Shown: positions 25,888 through 39,896, counted from the stretch's first letter. The stretch: 64,000 nucleotides of DNA from Malurus cyaneus samueli (GCA_009741485.1 CM019237.1:49662050-49726049); one strand, 5' to 3'. Made by a program: numbers and translations. The notes: generated by a model from the sequence alone, not told the origin.

Positions 25888-26454
25888 CTTATTTCTCAGA
25901 ATAAATTTCATTTACCATCTTCTCAAGCATTTTTTTTCTTTATGGCTTCCCATCAGTCTTCTGTGTGTGAAATATATGTGCTTAAATATTGTCCAGATTG
26001 TTCTGTCCACTAATTCAAAAATTCTTACTCCTGATGTTCCCTGTGCCTCACCTCTTTCTTGAAAACTGATTTAGACTGGGGGAGACTCCACTGCTGTTGA
26101 TAAAGGGAAACTTGTGCAAACTAAGCACAAGTGACAAAAGGAGGGCCCCCTCTCTCTGATTCTGTTCTATCAGTATTCACATTCTTCAAATATGCAAACC
26201 CATAACCCTGACGCAATGCCTTTTCACTGGGTTAATCTGCTTCCTATCACTTCAGCCTCTGTTTGTTCTTCTGGTAGAAAAAAAAAATAATCAAACATAC
26301 CATTTTTAAAATGATCACATAGAAAAGTTGCGCCAGCTCAACCGTGAAATTTTAGCTGAGCCTGTGTCAAAGAGGCACTGGTGTAAAGCAGGATCAATCA
26401 GGGACTGCATTATTAGAAAAAAATTCTTCACAGAAAGGGTTGTAAAGCATTGGA
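25888..26454 (+). repeat. Second copy of the 567-bp direct duplication
   Basis: Perfect match to 25264-25830. This copy continues naturally into the rest of the CR1 fragment (26455 onward), so it looks like the true genomic sequence, while the first copy looks truncated. Confidence 0.9.
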
Positions 26455-26628
26455 TCAGACTGCCCAGGGAAGTGGTGGAGTCACCATCCCTGGAAGTGTT
26501 CAAAAATGTGTGGATGTGGCACTTGAGGACACGAGTTTGTGGTGAACATGGAGGTGCTGCGTCACCCGTCAGATTTGGTGATCTCTGAGGTCTTTTCCAA
26601 CCTTAACAATTCTGGGATTCCATACTTC
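26416..26628 (+). mobile_element. CR1 LINE fragment, older subfamily
   Basis: Forward copy: aaattcttcacagaaagggt, actgcccagggaagtggtgg, agtcaccatccctggaagtg, tcttttccaaccttaacaat. The upstream sequence from about 26325 may be more of the same element. The same element is cut by the N in the first duplicate at 25792-25830. Confidence 0.85.
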
Positions 26629-29600
26629 CTCTTGCCTCTGACAAAACCACATGGGCACAAAGTGCTGACAATGTGTGTGTCAAGAATGGATCTTCACTCT
26701 TACACTGCTTGTGGAAGGCAGCTCCATCTCTTTGTACATGATTGTGCCTGTGGTTGTTTGCAGGTGGAGTCAACCTGGCAAACATTCTGTAGGCCCAGGC
26801 CAGATCTATACTAGTGGTTTTCTTTTTGTTTTTCCTTAAATAAGAATCTATTAGACCAGGTTTACCAGCACAGCATGGACACAGGTGTGCTGCTGCAAAG
26901 TCCTTTGTGGTACAGCTCATTCTTGGGAAAGGACATGGCTCTAATGGTGGCAAAATCCCTTATTTTTTATCACATCCTGTTATCCCACTAGAGCTTTTTT
27001 TGGCAGAGGCAACTGTGGCTCTAGACAGCCCCTTCTGTTCTCCTCAGCTTCAGGAAACTCGTGATTTGGTATCTTTAGAGTATTTGCTATTGTGGTATTC
27101 CCATCAAGCTGAACTGTACTCCAATGATTCCTGTTTTGCAGGGAAAAATTTGCCTGCCAGATTTTCCTAAAAATCAGACTGCAACTGAAACTCTTGCAGC
27201 AGTTTGGATGTTGTTAAACTTTTATGGTGTGTGGATTTTCTGATACCAGTGGCTCCAAAATTCTCTCCCTTGGCTGGGCTTCCTTTAGCAGGAACAGCAC
27301 TTCCATCCTTTCTCTCAGTCCATCCAGTGAAAGGCTAACACCTGAAAATCCTCCCTCAACAGTGGCCAAGTTAAAAGTTAATTCAGAGGGACTTAGAGAA
27401 AGACACACAGGCTGCATCACCACATCAGACTAATGTGTTACAGAAATTGCTGGGAATTGGGTGAGACAGGCTATGTATTGCTAAAACGTGGAGAAACCCT
27501 TCTGGATTTTGCCAGCAATATCACTGTTGGAGCCTCTGGGTTTCTGCAGCACACAACAGTTGTTTCACTCCCTGTGCCAGAGCCCCAGTTTCTCCTGCTC
27601 TCTCCTCCACCAATAGCAGCTATACAAAATATTCCTTCCTTCCTGCCCTCTCTGCACAGCAGCTTCCAGAGGAAAGGAGAAGAGCTGCAAAACACTCTCC
27701 ACCCTTCACATCTTGTTAAGCAGGTACTTTCTTATTCCAGAGAAGTTCTGAACACTTTAGATCAGGTGGGAAAAGCTTTGGACAGTCTTTGAACATGGGA
27801 AATTGAGCAAAATTAGCAGGGAGCAGTTGAGGTTTACATCTCTACTACAATTTTTCCACCTGGAGCCCTGCAAAGCTGAGAGGATGTTATTTGAAGTGTA
27901 CGGAAGGAATTGGTGTTACTTGTACTAGATTTTTTTTCTGCTTGCAAAGAGTTGAAAATGGTTTAAATCACTGGAGCTTGTTTCAGGTAAAAAGAACATA
28001 ATGGGGGTTTGAACCACTATCTAAAATTTGAGAAGAGGGATCTCAAAAGCTGAGGGAGTCTCAAAGAGTTAAAAGTCATGACTCTGGCAAGAAAAAGTAT
28101 GAGTCAATGTCAAAAAGTTTACAAGTTGACCATCTGAAAATATTTTGGGTTCAGTTCAGCAGATCAAAACAGCTTATTTGACTTGAACTTTGAAGCGAAT
28201 AAACAAACAAAATTATGTTTAGGAACACAAATTGTTTAATTGTTGGAAGTGAACAGGCTTTCCTTCCACACGGTTTGAATTTAATTGATTAGGCTTTTCT
28301 CATTCAAAACCTTTTTAGTATTTGGGAAGATTGGGATGTATGCTGTGATTATTACATAGTGAGAATCTCATGGAATTGCTAAGATGTCAATGACTTGAAG
28401 TGGATTTTTAAGATCTAACAATATCCTCCAAAGGATCTGAGGAGCAAGGATTTAAAGGCCTTGGAAGTCTATTATCTCTGATAATACAGGCATCCGAATT
28501 TTGTGTCTAGAACGCCAGGTCTTCTGTACTTTGGCATCACTGAGTCATCCCACTGGTTTGTATCCCTGTGAGGATCTAGCCCTAACCTGAAAATACTCCA
28601 GTGCTTTGTGAAATGATATCACTCAGTGAAAAAACAACAAACCTTGATTGTCAGCATGTGTCATGCAGGAGCTGGGTTCTGGTTTGATGCCAGCACACTT
28701 TCTCACCAGTTCTGAGACTGACAAATTTATTTCTTCTTGAGAAATTAAAAAAAAAAAAATTCTCTCCTCTCTTCCCCTCCCTCCTACCAATCTTTGCTCT
28801 TCTCCCAGCTGTCATCACTGTTTACAGTTTAAGTGAAAATATATATTTACAAGTACAACGTACTGCTGTGTTTGCTGGTATAGACTGCTCAAGGGCATAT
28901 CTGCAAGTGGAGCACCCGGCTCCATCCAGAAATACACCCCCTCCTCTCATCAGCCTTGCCCCTCCCCTGACTATTTTGTGAAGCTGGGGTTTAAATCTTT
29001 TCTCTTGGATTCTGAGTTTTTTGGGAGGGAGGCTGGTGCCTTTCTTCATGCCCTGGACATGAGAGCTGTCGGATCCCAAGCACCAAGCGCTGCTCCCATC
29101 ACTCTCCGGCAGGGAAGACCAAACCTGCTGCCCTTATCAAGCATCTCCTGCTCCGAGAACCTGCAGGCTGGATTAACTGAGGTCACGGAGCAGCAGAAGT
29201 GTCATGTGCCTGCTCTGCAGCTGACTTGCTTCGCCTCGTGGGGCTCTGTGTGAAAGCAGACTCAGGAGAAGGTTTTATTTTCAGCTGCAGCCTCGTGCTA
29301 TGGCCCTTCTCCCGACTGGACACGCGCCCATCGGACAATCCCACAGCGTCCTGGTCGCCTGCCAGCCCCAGATGCCAGAAGCATGTCCCCACTTCCTCTC
29401 CCCTTACACGAGGAATTCTGCAGGGTCTCGTTCACTACAGCGCGCTAAAGTTGCATCTCACACAGTTTTGGGGCACTGAGGCCAGATCCTGACCAAGGCC
29501 TCCAGATGTTACTGCAATAGTAATTAAAATAGACAATAACTAACCAAATTACGTGCAATACATTTAAAATTGTACTTTCATATGGCTTTATAAAAATATT

Positions 29601-30557
29601 GCCAACACCTGTAGTCTTATCAGAGCTAGGCTTCAGCATGGTGCAGATGGTGTCTGTGGCATTCCAAGGGCTCAGGACTTTGAGTCCTGCTGAGACCAAG
29701 GAAAAGCTGATGGTTCTTGGAAATTTTGTTGGATTTCTCCCAGAGGTCAGCTAGTCAGAAAGGAGTGTCTGGTGGTTAAGTCACCAACCTGTGTTCAGTT
29801 CCTAACTCCCCTGGGAGTTGCCTTTACAAGTTTGGGAAAGACATTAAGGCCTTGTTTATGCTGCTAAAATTAACTTTTTTTCACTGCCACATTACTGATG
29901 AACATGCAGCTGCTACATGTAGTACCAGTAAAGACAAAACATGTTTGCTTTAGTCTGAGGTGCATTTGCTGAAGTTGACTCAGTAGCACAGTGGAAAGAG
30001 ATGTTTGTTTTGTAAATGGAATGCATTTAGTGGTTCAGAAGCAAAAGAAGAGTGCAGCTTTCTAAAACTATTATTCTACCTGTGAAATGGGAATGAAAGT
30101 AATTAACTTCATCCCAATGATGCTATTGAGAGACTGTGATTACCGTACGGACTGAGAGGTTGTATTTGTTGTGGGAGTGCTGTGGGAGATGAAAACAGCT
30201 CTGTAGCAAAGGCTCCCTGGATTTATTCATGTATGGGCAAAAATATATTTAGATATTTGTCTCAACTGCGCATTTCACTCATCTGTGTCACAACAACTAA
30301 AAATAAAAACTAGGGAAAAACTAGCTTATTGCTGGCCACTATTTCCCTAGCTGCAACATATCTGTAATAAAGGTTTACATGAATATGGCTGTAAATGATC
30401 CTGCTAGACAATGACCTGGGAGACTCATGCTTAATGCAGGCAGTGATCAAGTGGTCTGTGGGTAGCATGAGCAGTGCTTGAGAAAGGTCAAGTCTTTCAC
30501 TCACCCCTCACCTTCAGGGAGATAATAACCGTGGGTTTGCTGATGTTTTAGTAGGTC
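26629..30557. other. Intron sequence with a CpG-rich patch
   Basis: No gene or clear repeat apart from the CpG-rich patch at 29060-29460 and a short A run at 28748-28760. Confidence 0.5.
29060..29460. promoter_or_regulatory. Intronic CpG-rich patch
   Basis: By eye about 18 CpGs in 400 bases, including ACGCGCC and AGCGCGCT, against only a few per 400 in neighbouring sequence. No convincing ORF or repeat match accounts for it. It could be an enhancer or minor promoter, or GC-biased drift. Confidence 0.3.
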
Positions 30558-30705
30558 ATGGGATCACAGAACACTCAGAACTTCCATGGCTTTGAAGGCA
30601 CCCTAAAGATCATCCAGTTTCAACCCCTCTGCCATGGGCAGGGACACCTTCCACTGGACCAGGTTGTTCGGAGCCCCATCCAACCTGGCCTTCACAAATT
30701 TTGGC
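30558..30705 (-). mobile_element. CR1 LINE 3' fragment
   Basis: Reverse copy: gggatcacagaacactcaga, taaagatcatccagtttcaa, ctgccatgggcagggacacc, gccccatccaacctggcctt. About 150 bases, 5'-truncated. Confidence 0.9.
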
Positions 30706-33039
30706 TTGAATATGTAAACCATGATACTGATTTTGCTAATAAATTTTATCCAGACACTAATTTTTGCTCACAGCTCCTTATTTGTTTTTACATAAGGCCA
30801 CATAGAATCAATTTCAATTAAATAAAAGTGTGACTATCTCAATTCTCTGTAAGTGTTTACATGGCTATGTGTAACCATGGAAACATTGTGTACTGATTGT
30901 CTTCGTTATCGCTGTGAAAATGGTTGGGGTGCTCACAGTCATAGCAGTGAGTTTTCCTGTGGATCTGCACATCCTACATGTAGTGAAACCTCATTATGAT
31001 AGCTTAAATGAGATCTGAGTTCAAGAAAGAATATAAATATGTTCAGTTCTTTCAGTGAATCATCTCCTCTAGAAAAGAAAGGGGGAAAACCAGTATGATG
31101 GGAAGGATTTCCAAACTCTGGTGAAAGTGCTCACCCCCTCAGTTGACAAAGATGTTGTGCCGTCTTTGCAGCTTTCAAGATGAGTAACCAAAGAGCTCTC
31201 TAATACTCTGGGAAGTAACAGTGGCTTTAAAATCCCTGTCCTTTGATGGCCTTTGAAAAATGGCTCAACATTTTTAAATAGGAGAAGTATTTGAGTAGAA
31301 TTAATGAAATGAGTGCATCTACCAGCTGGACAAGTCCTGCTGCTATGTAGTCTGTCAAAGACACAGCTTTCCTGGACTGTGGGACTGATAAAAAGGAGAA
31401 TCCGGTATTATATTCCCTACACAGATAAACTGTAACACTAAGGGATTTAGTACATTCAGTCTGTGTAAAATTACCTTTTGCTGATAATTTTGTTCTGGAA
31501 AAAAATGTATTTCTTGGCTAGAGGTGGAATCACTGCAATGTTTCAACAAGAACTCTCCTCCCATTTTCACACCTAACTCACACTGGAGAGCATGGAAATC
31601 GTATCTAGTTGCTAAAGCATGCCAGTGAAAAAAGAATTTATCACCCTAAAAATGGACATAGGGAAGTAAATTACAAGCATGAATAGTGTTAAGGAGTCAT
31701 GGTTTCACTGATCCCAAAAGCAGACTGTCCTTGTTCTCCTGTCACACAGGCTACATGGCAGAACCAGAGCCTCTGAGCCTGTTTTTTTCTCAATCTTTTA
31801 TGACTTTTCTAGTGGTCATTAGTTTGTAAGCCAGAAACACGAATCATAAAATAAATACAACTTAAACAAAAATAATTCCAATTAATGAGGCTCCGTGCAC
31901 TTTCTCAATATGCTTTTAGCTACTTTCAGGCTTCTAAGCAAATAGCTGTGTGTCCTGCATGCAGCACATTTCAGGACCAATCCAGCTCTGAAAGAAGTGA
32001 GTGGGAGTCTGTCAGTCTCCTTTTGGAAAGATGGAATTGGCCTGATAAAGTTGTGAGAAACACTGGGGAGACCTTTGGGAACACTTACTCAGAATTACTT
32101 AATGAGTCAGGATGAAAACATACATTCCCTCTGGCATTCCCTAATCCTGCATGTTTTCCTTAATACCAAATGTTGAGATACTGGAGACCAGAATTTATCC
32201 CCTAAACCCACCATAGCCACAGCGAGACCAGGCGGTGGGGGCACTCATCCCATCATTCAGCTCAATGCTGTGTCAAGGAGACCTAAATTCTTGCAGTTGA
32301 GGACTGATAACACCTGTGGCTCCTCCACCTTTTGCTCCCTACTACTGTCAGGTATGACATCCAAGGTGTCACAGATCACCAGTTGGTGGACCTGAACTAT
32401 CCTGTGTGAACGGTCTTCTGCATCCTCAGGCTAAACTTGAACTTCTGGTGCTTTAAAAGACACTGCTTCACATAATTCCTGCTTTGAAAACCTGGGAATG
32501 TATATGAATCCAAAATCTTGACAGTATATAGATATATGAATGCATTTTCAACATCTTTTCCTTTCCTCTTTAAAGCACCACTTTTTTTCCTCCAGGGTTA
32601 ACATACTTAGACTGTAATATTTTTTTTAACCCAGAATTCTCCCATGAAAATGGCAACTTTATGATTGTCTGTCACTCCTATTGGAGCTTGACCGTCTGCT
32701 GCAGTGTCTGACTGGTGGCTGACCTACTTGGCACCTTTAAATCATGCAGCAGGGACTTCTCAAATAACAAATCATGGTCTCATTTGCTTGACAGCCCCTA
32801 GTTGTGACTGAACCATCAGTGTGGCACAGCAAGAAAAATGCTACTTTATATTTGAACCATCTGGAAGCAAGGACTTCAACAGACATGAATGAAAGTTTTC
32901 TTTAGAAGGAAACACGTGAGTTTCTCCAAACAGCTTATCTTTCAAAAGAGTGCCCTGAGTAAGAAATCACAACCACTACGCTTTGCAGAACTTGAAGAAA
33001 ATAAGAAAACCTTAATTGAGGATGAGCAATGAAGGAACC

Positions 33040-33040
<1 letters not shown>

Positions 33041-33071
<31 letters not shown>
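33041..33071. repeat. Poly(A) run, 31 bases
   Basis: Uninterrupted A run. With the T run at 33274-33300 it forms a long A/T inverted pair about 200 bases apart. Confidence 0.95.
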
Positions 33072-33073
<2 letters not shown>

Positions 33074-33273
33074 TGTAATTCTGCATATAAATAGATCATG
33101 CTAATTACCTGAGATGATACCACATGTAACTATAAAGGACATTCATCCAAGTGCAAGTAGTCATAAAAACTAGTAACATTTTCATTAAAACCAGACTAAG
33201 CCTGTCTTCTTGTCAAGCCCATTATGCTGCATAAGTGTAATTAACTGAATTTCAGCAACTTTATACCTCCTAA

Positions 33274-33300
33274 TTTTTTTTTTTTTTTTTTTTTTTTTTT
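33274..33300. repeat. Poly(T) run, 27 bases
   Basis: Uninterrupted T run, complementary to the poly(A) at 33041-33071. No known element lies between the two. Confidence 0.95.
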
Positions 33301-36300
33301 AGGTCTGGAGCTATTTAGTAAGCCAGCATCATTGTAACAGTTTCTTGTTTTTAAAAACACTAAGCCAAACCTCTACAGGCAAAACTCTTGCTAGAAACAA
33401 ATTCTCAGTATTCGTTTCTATCTGCAATTTCAGTTTTCCAGGATATTGAAGAAGAGACAGGGAGCTTCAAATTTATTCTACACTCAGAAAGAAGTGAGGG
33501 GAAACAGATTTAGTTGCCTGATTCCTATGTTTTCAAAGGGAGTACAAATGTCCCTTGTGTTTTTTAAGATTTGTATTACCAACAATGGTTATCAATCTTC
33601 CATTTTATTTCCCACCAGAAGCGATTTTAGGAGGGTGGGTGAAATATGCCAGGGATCCTGTTCTCACATCCCAGCTCTGGGATCAAATGGATATTTCACC
33701 TTCTAAAGAAATTCCACCTCACAGTCGAAAGCTGCATTGTCTGGGAAGGTCGTAACCCATGTTGAGGACTGTGAGATTTCTCTGAACATTGGCAAATCTT
33801 CAGATTTTCTATCCAGGGGTGGTTTTTTTTTTTAATTGTTGTGGGTTTTTTCACGTTGCCTTCATTTGACTGCAGTTGGCACACCAATAGGTTTAGAGGC
33901 ATCACGTTTTGCCTCACAAATCCTAATAGCCATAAGGACTGTAATTAATGAAGTGACTCCCACCTCAGCAGAACGAGCCTGCTTTGACTATATCATCATG
34001 GTAATCAACAATTAGGCTGGCATTTGCCAGCCATAACCACAGATGTCTTCTCTGACGTGTGGGAGAAAGAGCACTAATGTCAAATACCACAGTGTGGGAA
34101 CGCACTTGGCATGCAACACCAGCACCAGAAAATGGAGCATTTGGCCCCGCTCCTGGAAGATTCTGTGATGGAAGTGACATAAATATATAAGTAGGAGAAT
34201 CCATACATCAGCAAGCCCTGCGCCTGCTTTGCTTAGAGGTGTTGGGGAAGTCACAGCGTTTTTCATTGTCCTTCAGCTCCTCTGCTGTGGAAGTATCTGA
34301 GACAAACACATCCCTGAGTCCTATTTTAAGAAGGCTGCTAAGAAGCCCTCCTTTGATCTCTGTCTGTACAATAAGCAGAGCCTCCCCAGCAATGCCTTTG
34401 AGCAAAGAACCATCTTTAAATCACAGTCCAGTAGTAGTGCTCATATTTGGCTTGTGCACGTCTTGCTCAGTTCCAGTACAGTAAGTTCAATAGGCCTGGA
34501 GCTCAACTGCAGCACAGCCATTAATCAAAAACCCTATAAAATTGAGTTCCAGGAATTTATAAATGCATAATACAAATATGAGCTGTGGGATTTTTTTCTG
34601 TAAACACTCATCTTAGCAATGCTTCTTGCCTGCCCAAGCACCAGCCAGCATAGCTTTTTCTTGATTCCTATCTGTCTCAACTTTTTACCTTGCTTTGTGC
34701 CTGCTTCCAGTTCACAGGCCTTGGGAAGGGGGAAGTACAAGAAAACTGTCAGCACCACAAAAGCCTAACTATTTTTTTCTATGGGACAAGTAAACCATGG
34801 CCCCATAGGTCTGTGACCAGCTGTTTGCCTGATTTCTGGATCCTTCCTTCCCACAGGTCAGCAGCCTGTCCAGAAACACCGAAAGTTCAGTATAACCACA
34901 AAATCTGCCAAAACACTCAGGAATCTCTCCACTAATTTCATCGAGATTTGTCTGTAGGGTTCTAATATCCTTACTTTCAGAGTGGGCAGAAAAAAATTAA
35001 TCCTTGCTGCTTTCCCTAAGGAAGGTTCTCTCCTTTTGTGCTTTCCTTTTGTATGAAAACTCTATACTCCTCTCCTTCACTTCTATTCTATTTTAACCCT
35101 CCATTTTTAGCTGCTACAGATGAAAGTCTGACACTGGAAAGTTTTTCCATTGGTTTCACCTCCTTCTGAGACCACTTGACCTTCTGAAATGCTGCTGGAT
35201 GATTATTTTGGAGAGGGCTGAAAATGGAGATCACTCTCTTTGCCTTCCAGGAGTGACCTACAGAGGACTTTCCCAGTGAATTAATTTGTTTTCATGTACT
35301 CTGCAATGATTTGTTGTGTCTTATCCAGACTGTGATGGCATAAGCACATGTTGGTCTCTGACTCAAAAAGCCTTGTCAAGTGGAGAGAGTTTTCTTGTAG
35401 GTGTTTGTTTTTTGGGTTTTTTTTTTAAGTTTGCTTTTAGTTTGGCACATAAGCACACCTTAGTAATTGATAAAGCACTGAGGATATTCATTGTGGCACA
35501 AGTAAATGGAGCTAATGTTTAGTTCTTAAATTTTAAGTGCTGTTGCAGAACACAATACTGCACATGCAGTTTACAAGGCTCCCACCACTAGCATTTGGAC
35601 TCCATTTTAAGCCTATAAATCATATCCTAAGTATAGCGCTTGTTTGGGTCTGTTAAATATTTCCTTCTCGTTTGTTCTTATCAACATCCAGTAATGATAT
35701 ATACATATGTCATGCAAGACAGTAAATATGCAGACATTTTAAGGAAAAGTTCAGTGCCGTATCTCTGCTGATTAATGCACAAATGTTTGAAACTAACATA
35801 AAAGCTAGGGCAGTGATAACCTTTAGCATAGCCCAGAGGAAAGAACCCGGAAGATAAATGTGTTCCTATGAAAAGCCCGGCAGCAAAACTCCTGTGCCAC
35901 CCAGCCTCCATTTCAGGGACTCCAGATAATTGTGTTCCCTAGTCCTGTTCATTCCCAGGTGTATTTCACTCAGTCTGAGAGGCAGGAAATTGCATTTTCA
36001 TCTTTATTCTTCCGCCAGCTGTAAGCTAAACCCATACGTGAAGGCTTTAGCAACAAATCCATTAAGTACAGAAATCTCCTGCCACTTTGGTCATCAGTCA
36101 TTTTAACTCTATCCTTCTATTTTCATGGTTGTACCAGATGAAAGAAGAATCTTGTCTACATGATGCAGTTGTGAGAAGCAGCAGGTGAGGCTTTGCATGG
36201 TGCTGTTGGTTCCAGCACTACCAAAAATTAAGAAATGGAGAGGAACCTCAAGTGCTTCCACCTGAAGATGAAGCTGAAAAAGGCCATTGAGGGTAAGATA

Positions 36301-39300
36301 TCATAAGATTCAGGAAAACATCAAGGACCTGTTCAGCTGACTTGTGTTTGTTTTCTGGCCAAATCCTGTTCCTAACATAACCTTGCTACAAAATGAACTT
36401 ATTCACCTTTTTCTAAGTGATTGTTTCATGAGGAAAAATGTAAGATATAAGCCAAAACCCAAGATCTTGAGTTGCCAGAAGGCAAGGGATTTTTGTCCCT
36501 CTTAATATCACAGTGCACTAGGACAAGAACTGCCTGGCTGAAGGATCAAGCAGGCACAGGGTGTTCTAACAGCAACAGGTTGCTTAGAAAACATATAATT
36601 TTCATCACTGGAGGCTGCTGAGAACAGGATAAACATATATTTATTTACAGGGAAGACTTTGTGAAAAAGAGAAAGGTGATCTCTTTATTTACATCTATGA
36701 CTCTGCGTGGTTTTCCTGATTGAATCTTCGACTCCTTGAGAACCTCAGGGCTGCTGCAAGAGGAGAGAGAGGTGTGCCTCATGTACAAAAATGTGTTTGG
36801 AAATTTATGGTTAATAGATTACAAAACTTGCACAAAACCACTGTGATGTTATTTGAAGTTTTGCATTAATGCCTGTTTTGGAATTCATTGTCTTTGCAAA
36901 CTCACTGGGTAGCAAGGAATAACAGATTCTAAAAAAACCCTGAAAACTTAATCACCCAAAAAATGGCTGAAGTTTTTTCCTAAACTTTTTTCCCCTTTAC
37001 TTATTTATTCCTCATTGTGTAAGAAAAACCCAGAATACGACACTGATTCTGTACCCATGCTGTGTATGGGCAGAAATCCAGGTTTGCCAGCCTGACAGGG
37101 AATGCACTTATTCCTGAGCCTGTCTGTCTTACTAAAATAGTTATTGAGATCTGGTAAACAAAATATGCAATGATGGTTTCAGAGCTTCCATGAATAATTC
37201 CATGAAACTGCATATAATTACGATTATCATAAATATCCTCTGTTTGCATAACACCTCGGTGGATCTGCTGAATTCTCTGCGGCCTCTATACATACAGTGC
37301 CATGAAATGCAAACATTGCCTCTTCCTAAACAGTCCTCAGCAAACACACTGTGAAAGCTGCGTGTGGAGGGAGGTATCAGCCAGGAATATCCCAGCCTGG
37401 GTTTATCAGGAAGAGCATGGAATCTTTTATGTCTGTGTGAGATATGGGACTGTGAGTACAGCAAAAAATCCACTGAGAATCTCAGCCATACTTGAAAATT
37501 CATAGAAAGCTGGAGTTACCTTGGAAAGGTAAAACTGGGCTGAGAATTAGGCACATTTTAAAAACACTTGCAGGTAGCAATACTAACTGTAACCCCTCCT
37601 TCAGAAAGGCAGCTAAGCACTCTCATGGAAGTCTAGCACATAGCAGGTGTTGAAAATGGAAATGCAATTTCCCAGCTATTTCCCAGCTAGGCAGACATCC
37701 AATATTTATGAGCCAAGTCTGTGGAAATAGCAAACTGCCAATAGGGACAGAATAATTTAGCAGAAAATCAAGCAAGTTTTCCACTTCAAGAGAATTTGTC
37801 ATTCACCTTGTGTGCCATCTTACTCCTACCACAGTCTGAATGTATTGTCTGGTGCTGAAGAAAATCCAAAGATGCTAAAACAAAGACATGAACATCCTCG
37901 TGGCTAGAGCTGATCTCAGCTACGTAGGTATGTGGCAGAGCCAAGTGATGCATGGCTGAGAAAAAGAAAAAAAAAAATACATACACACACACACACCTGA
38001 CAGGGAAACCAACCTGCTGACTTGCAGCAGCCCCCGTCACAGTTCCCAGGCAGTGTTTTAAATCCAGATTAAATGCTAAATGCACATTTTGACAATGGCA
38101 TGGTTTTGTCAGATATGCTAAGAAACTTCTACCATGGTTGGTGGAAATCTTTCATAAGCAACAAGATTTACTCTGAGATTTCTGGAGCATGGACAGGTGA
38201 CCCATGCACTTTTGGACTGAGGTCAGAACCAGAACTGAATAAGGAGAATGGCTCTGGAGAAGCAGGTTTTGGACACAATTCTCGCCCAGTGAAAATCTGA
38301 GGCACTTGGATTTTCCTTGCAGTTACAAGAGGAAGAACTGATAATTGCCAGACAGAGGGATCTGCGCCTGTCAACACTCCTAACGCAAAAGTCAACTCCC
38401 AAATTTGCTTGAGAATTTCCTGTCTCCTTCTGATAAGGCTCCTGTCTCCTTTTGGCAGACTCTCTACATTGAACTGCCAAGCTATGCATAACAAGCCATG
38501 TTTCAGGGGTATTTGCACAAATTTGGAAACTGCTGGCACCGCCACACATGGCCCAAATATCACTGGATCAGTGCAGAGCATTAAGGTGTGGGGAACTAAA
38601 TGAATATATAAAAAATATTAAAATATTCAGTGAATTCCCCCTTCTGCCTGAAGCTCTTTCTGTTACAGGAGGAGGCTGGGTTTGGGCTGGGTTCTTGGAA
38701 AAATAGGCCCTAAGTGGCAGAAGAGCTCGAGGCTGGGTCTCTGCAAGGGTGAACTTCAGCCTTTGAGAACTAGCTTTAAGTGAATTATGGCAGCCCTGCC
38801 ACCACCTCAGTGTGTTTGTTATTCTGGCAGACATGCCAAATAACCTCCATGAAGTGACTACTTTTTTGAGCTGGAACTTTTTCCTGGACAGTTTGTTGTA
38901 AGCATTTGGTCAGAGACACAGCAAGGCACTTTGGAGCCTGTTTTGGCAAACTTTCACCTTCCTTTCCCTCTTCTTTGAGATCCTACCAGTTGCTGCCAGC
39001 AAAGATTCCTGCATCCCCAAAGATCTGCAGGGTCGCCTCTTGGAAAACGGGGACATGTCTGCCACGTGTCCCTTCTGGTGCCTCTCTGATGGGATGGTCC
39101 TGATCACCACCTTATTCCTTGTTTGGCTACATATGCCAAAAAGGCAGGCTGTACTGCTAAAAGTGTGGAATGGGTTTGTCTCATCCTCTCCAAGACACTC
39201 CACTTTCAAGAAGTCCCCATACAGATACTTATTTTTACAAATTTACAATAATCACCTTCATCTCAAAGTCCAAAATTCCCTTAAAAGTGCATGAGCTTGA

Positions 39301-39754
39301 AGGAACGATTCTGGAAGGCAAGCTAAAAAGGCAGAATGAACACTGGCAAAAATATTTCAATTTTTTTCTTTTAATGACAAAATGTTTCTGTTCTCTCAAA
39401 CTGTATTTAATAATTGTTTGCCTTTTTTCTTTAAATAAATGCATCGCCTATAACCTGAAATGACATAAGTCAACATGAAAAACATTTTTATGTATAAATA
39501 GAAAGGTGGTTTGTATCAATGAGTCCACAAAATGTATATTGTGGTGCTTTAGAGACAGAAAGCAAAGACAGCTTTGCACATGATTGATGAAAGATGAATT
39601 TTGTTTCTACTGAAATCGCTTAGAAATGTTCTGTTCATCTGAGGGAATCAGGTTATACTCCAAGAGCTGAGTGTATAAATGGAAAAGTATAAAGAAATCA
39701 ACTTCGTGATTTTTTATAAAGTTCCCCAAAACCTCCCCAAGAAAAAAGAAACAA

Positions 39755-39780
39755 GAATGAATGAATGAGTGAATGAATAA
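39755..39780. repeat. (AATG)n microsatellite
   Basis: About six imperfect GAAT/AATG units with one GAGT interruption. Confidence 0.9.
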
Positions 39781-39808
39781 ACAACTGAATGGATGTCAGA
39801 GGGCTGTG

Positions 39809-39896
39809 CTGGGTTTTAGCAATGTGTTACTAATAAGAGCCAGTGGAGGAGTATTTTAATGTGCAGTACCTGGGTTCTAGCAATGCGTTACTAATT
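39809..39896. repeat. Degenerate 27-base direct repeat, 61-base spacing
   Basis: ctgggttttagcaatgtgtt (from 39809) and ctgggttctagcaatgcgtt (from 39870), both continuing into actaat. Three differences over 27 bases suggest an old tandem duplication of a 61-base unit. Confidence 0.8.
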
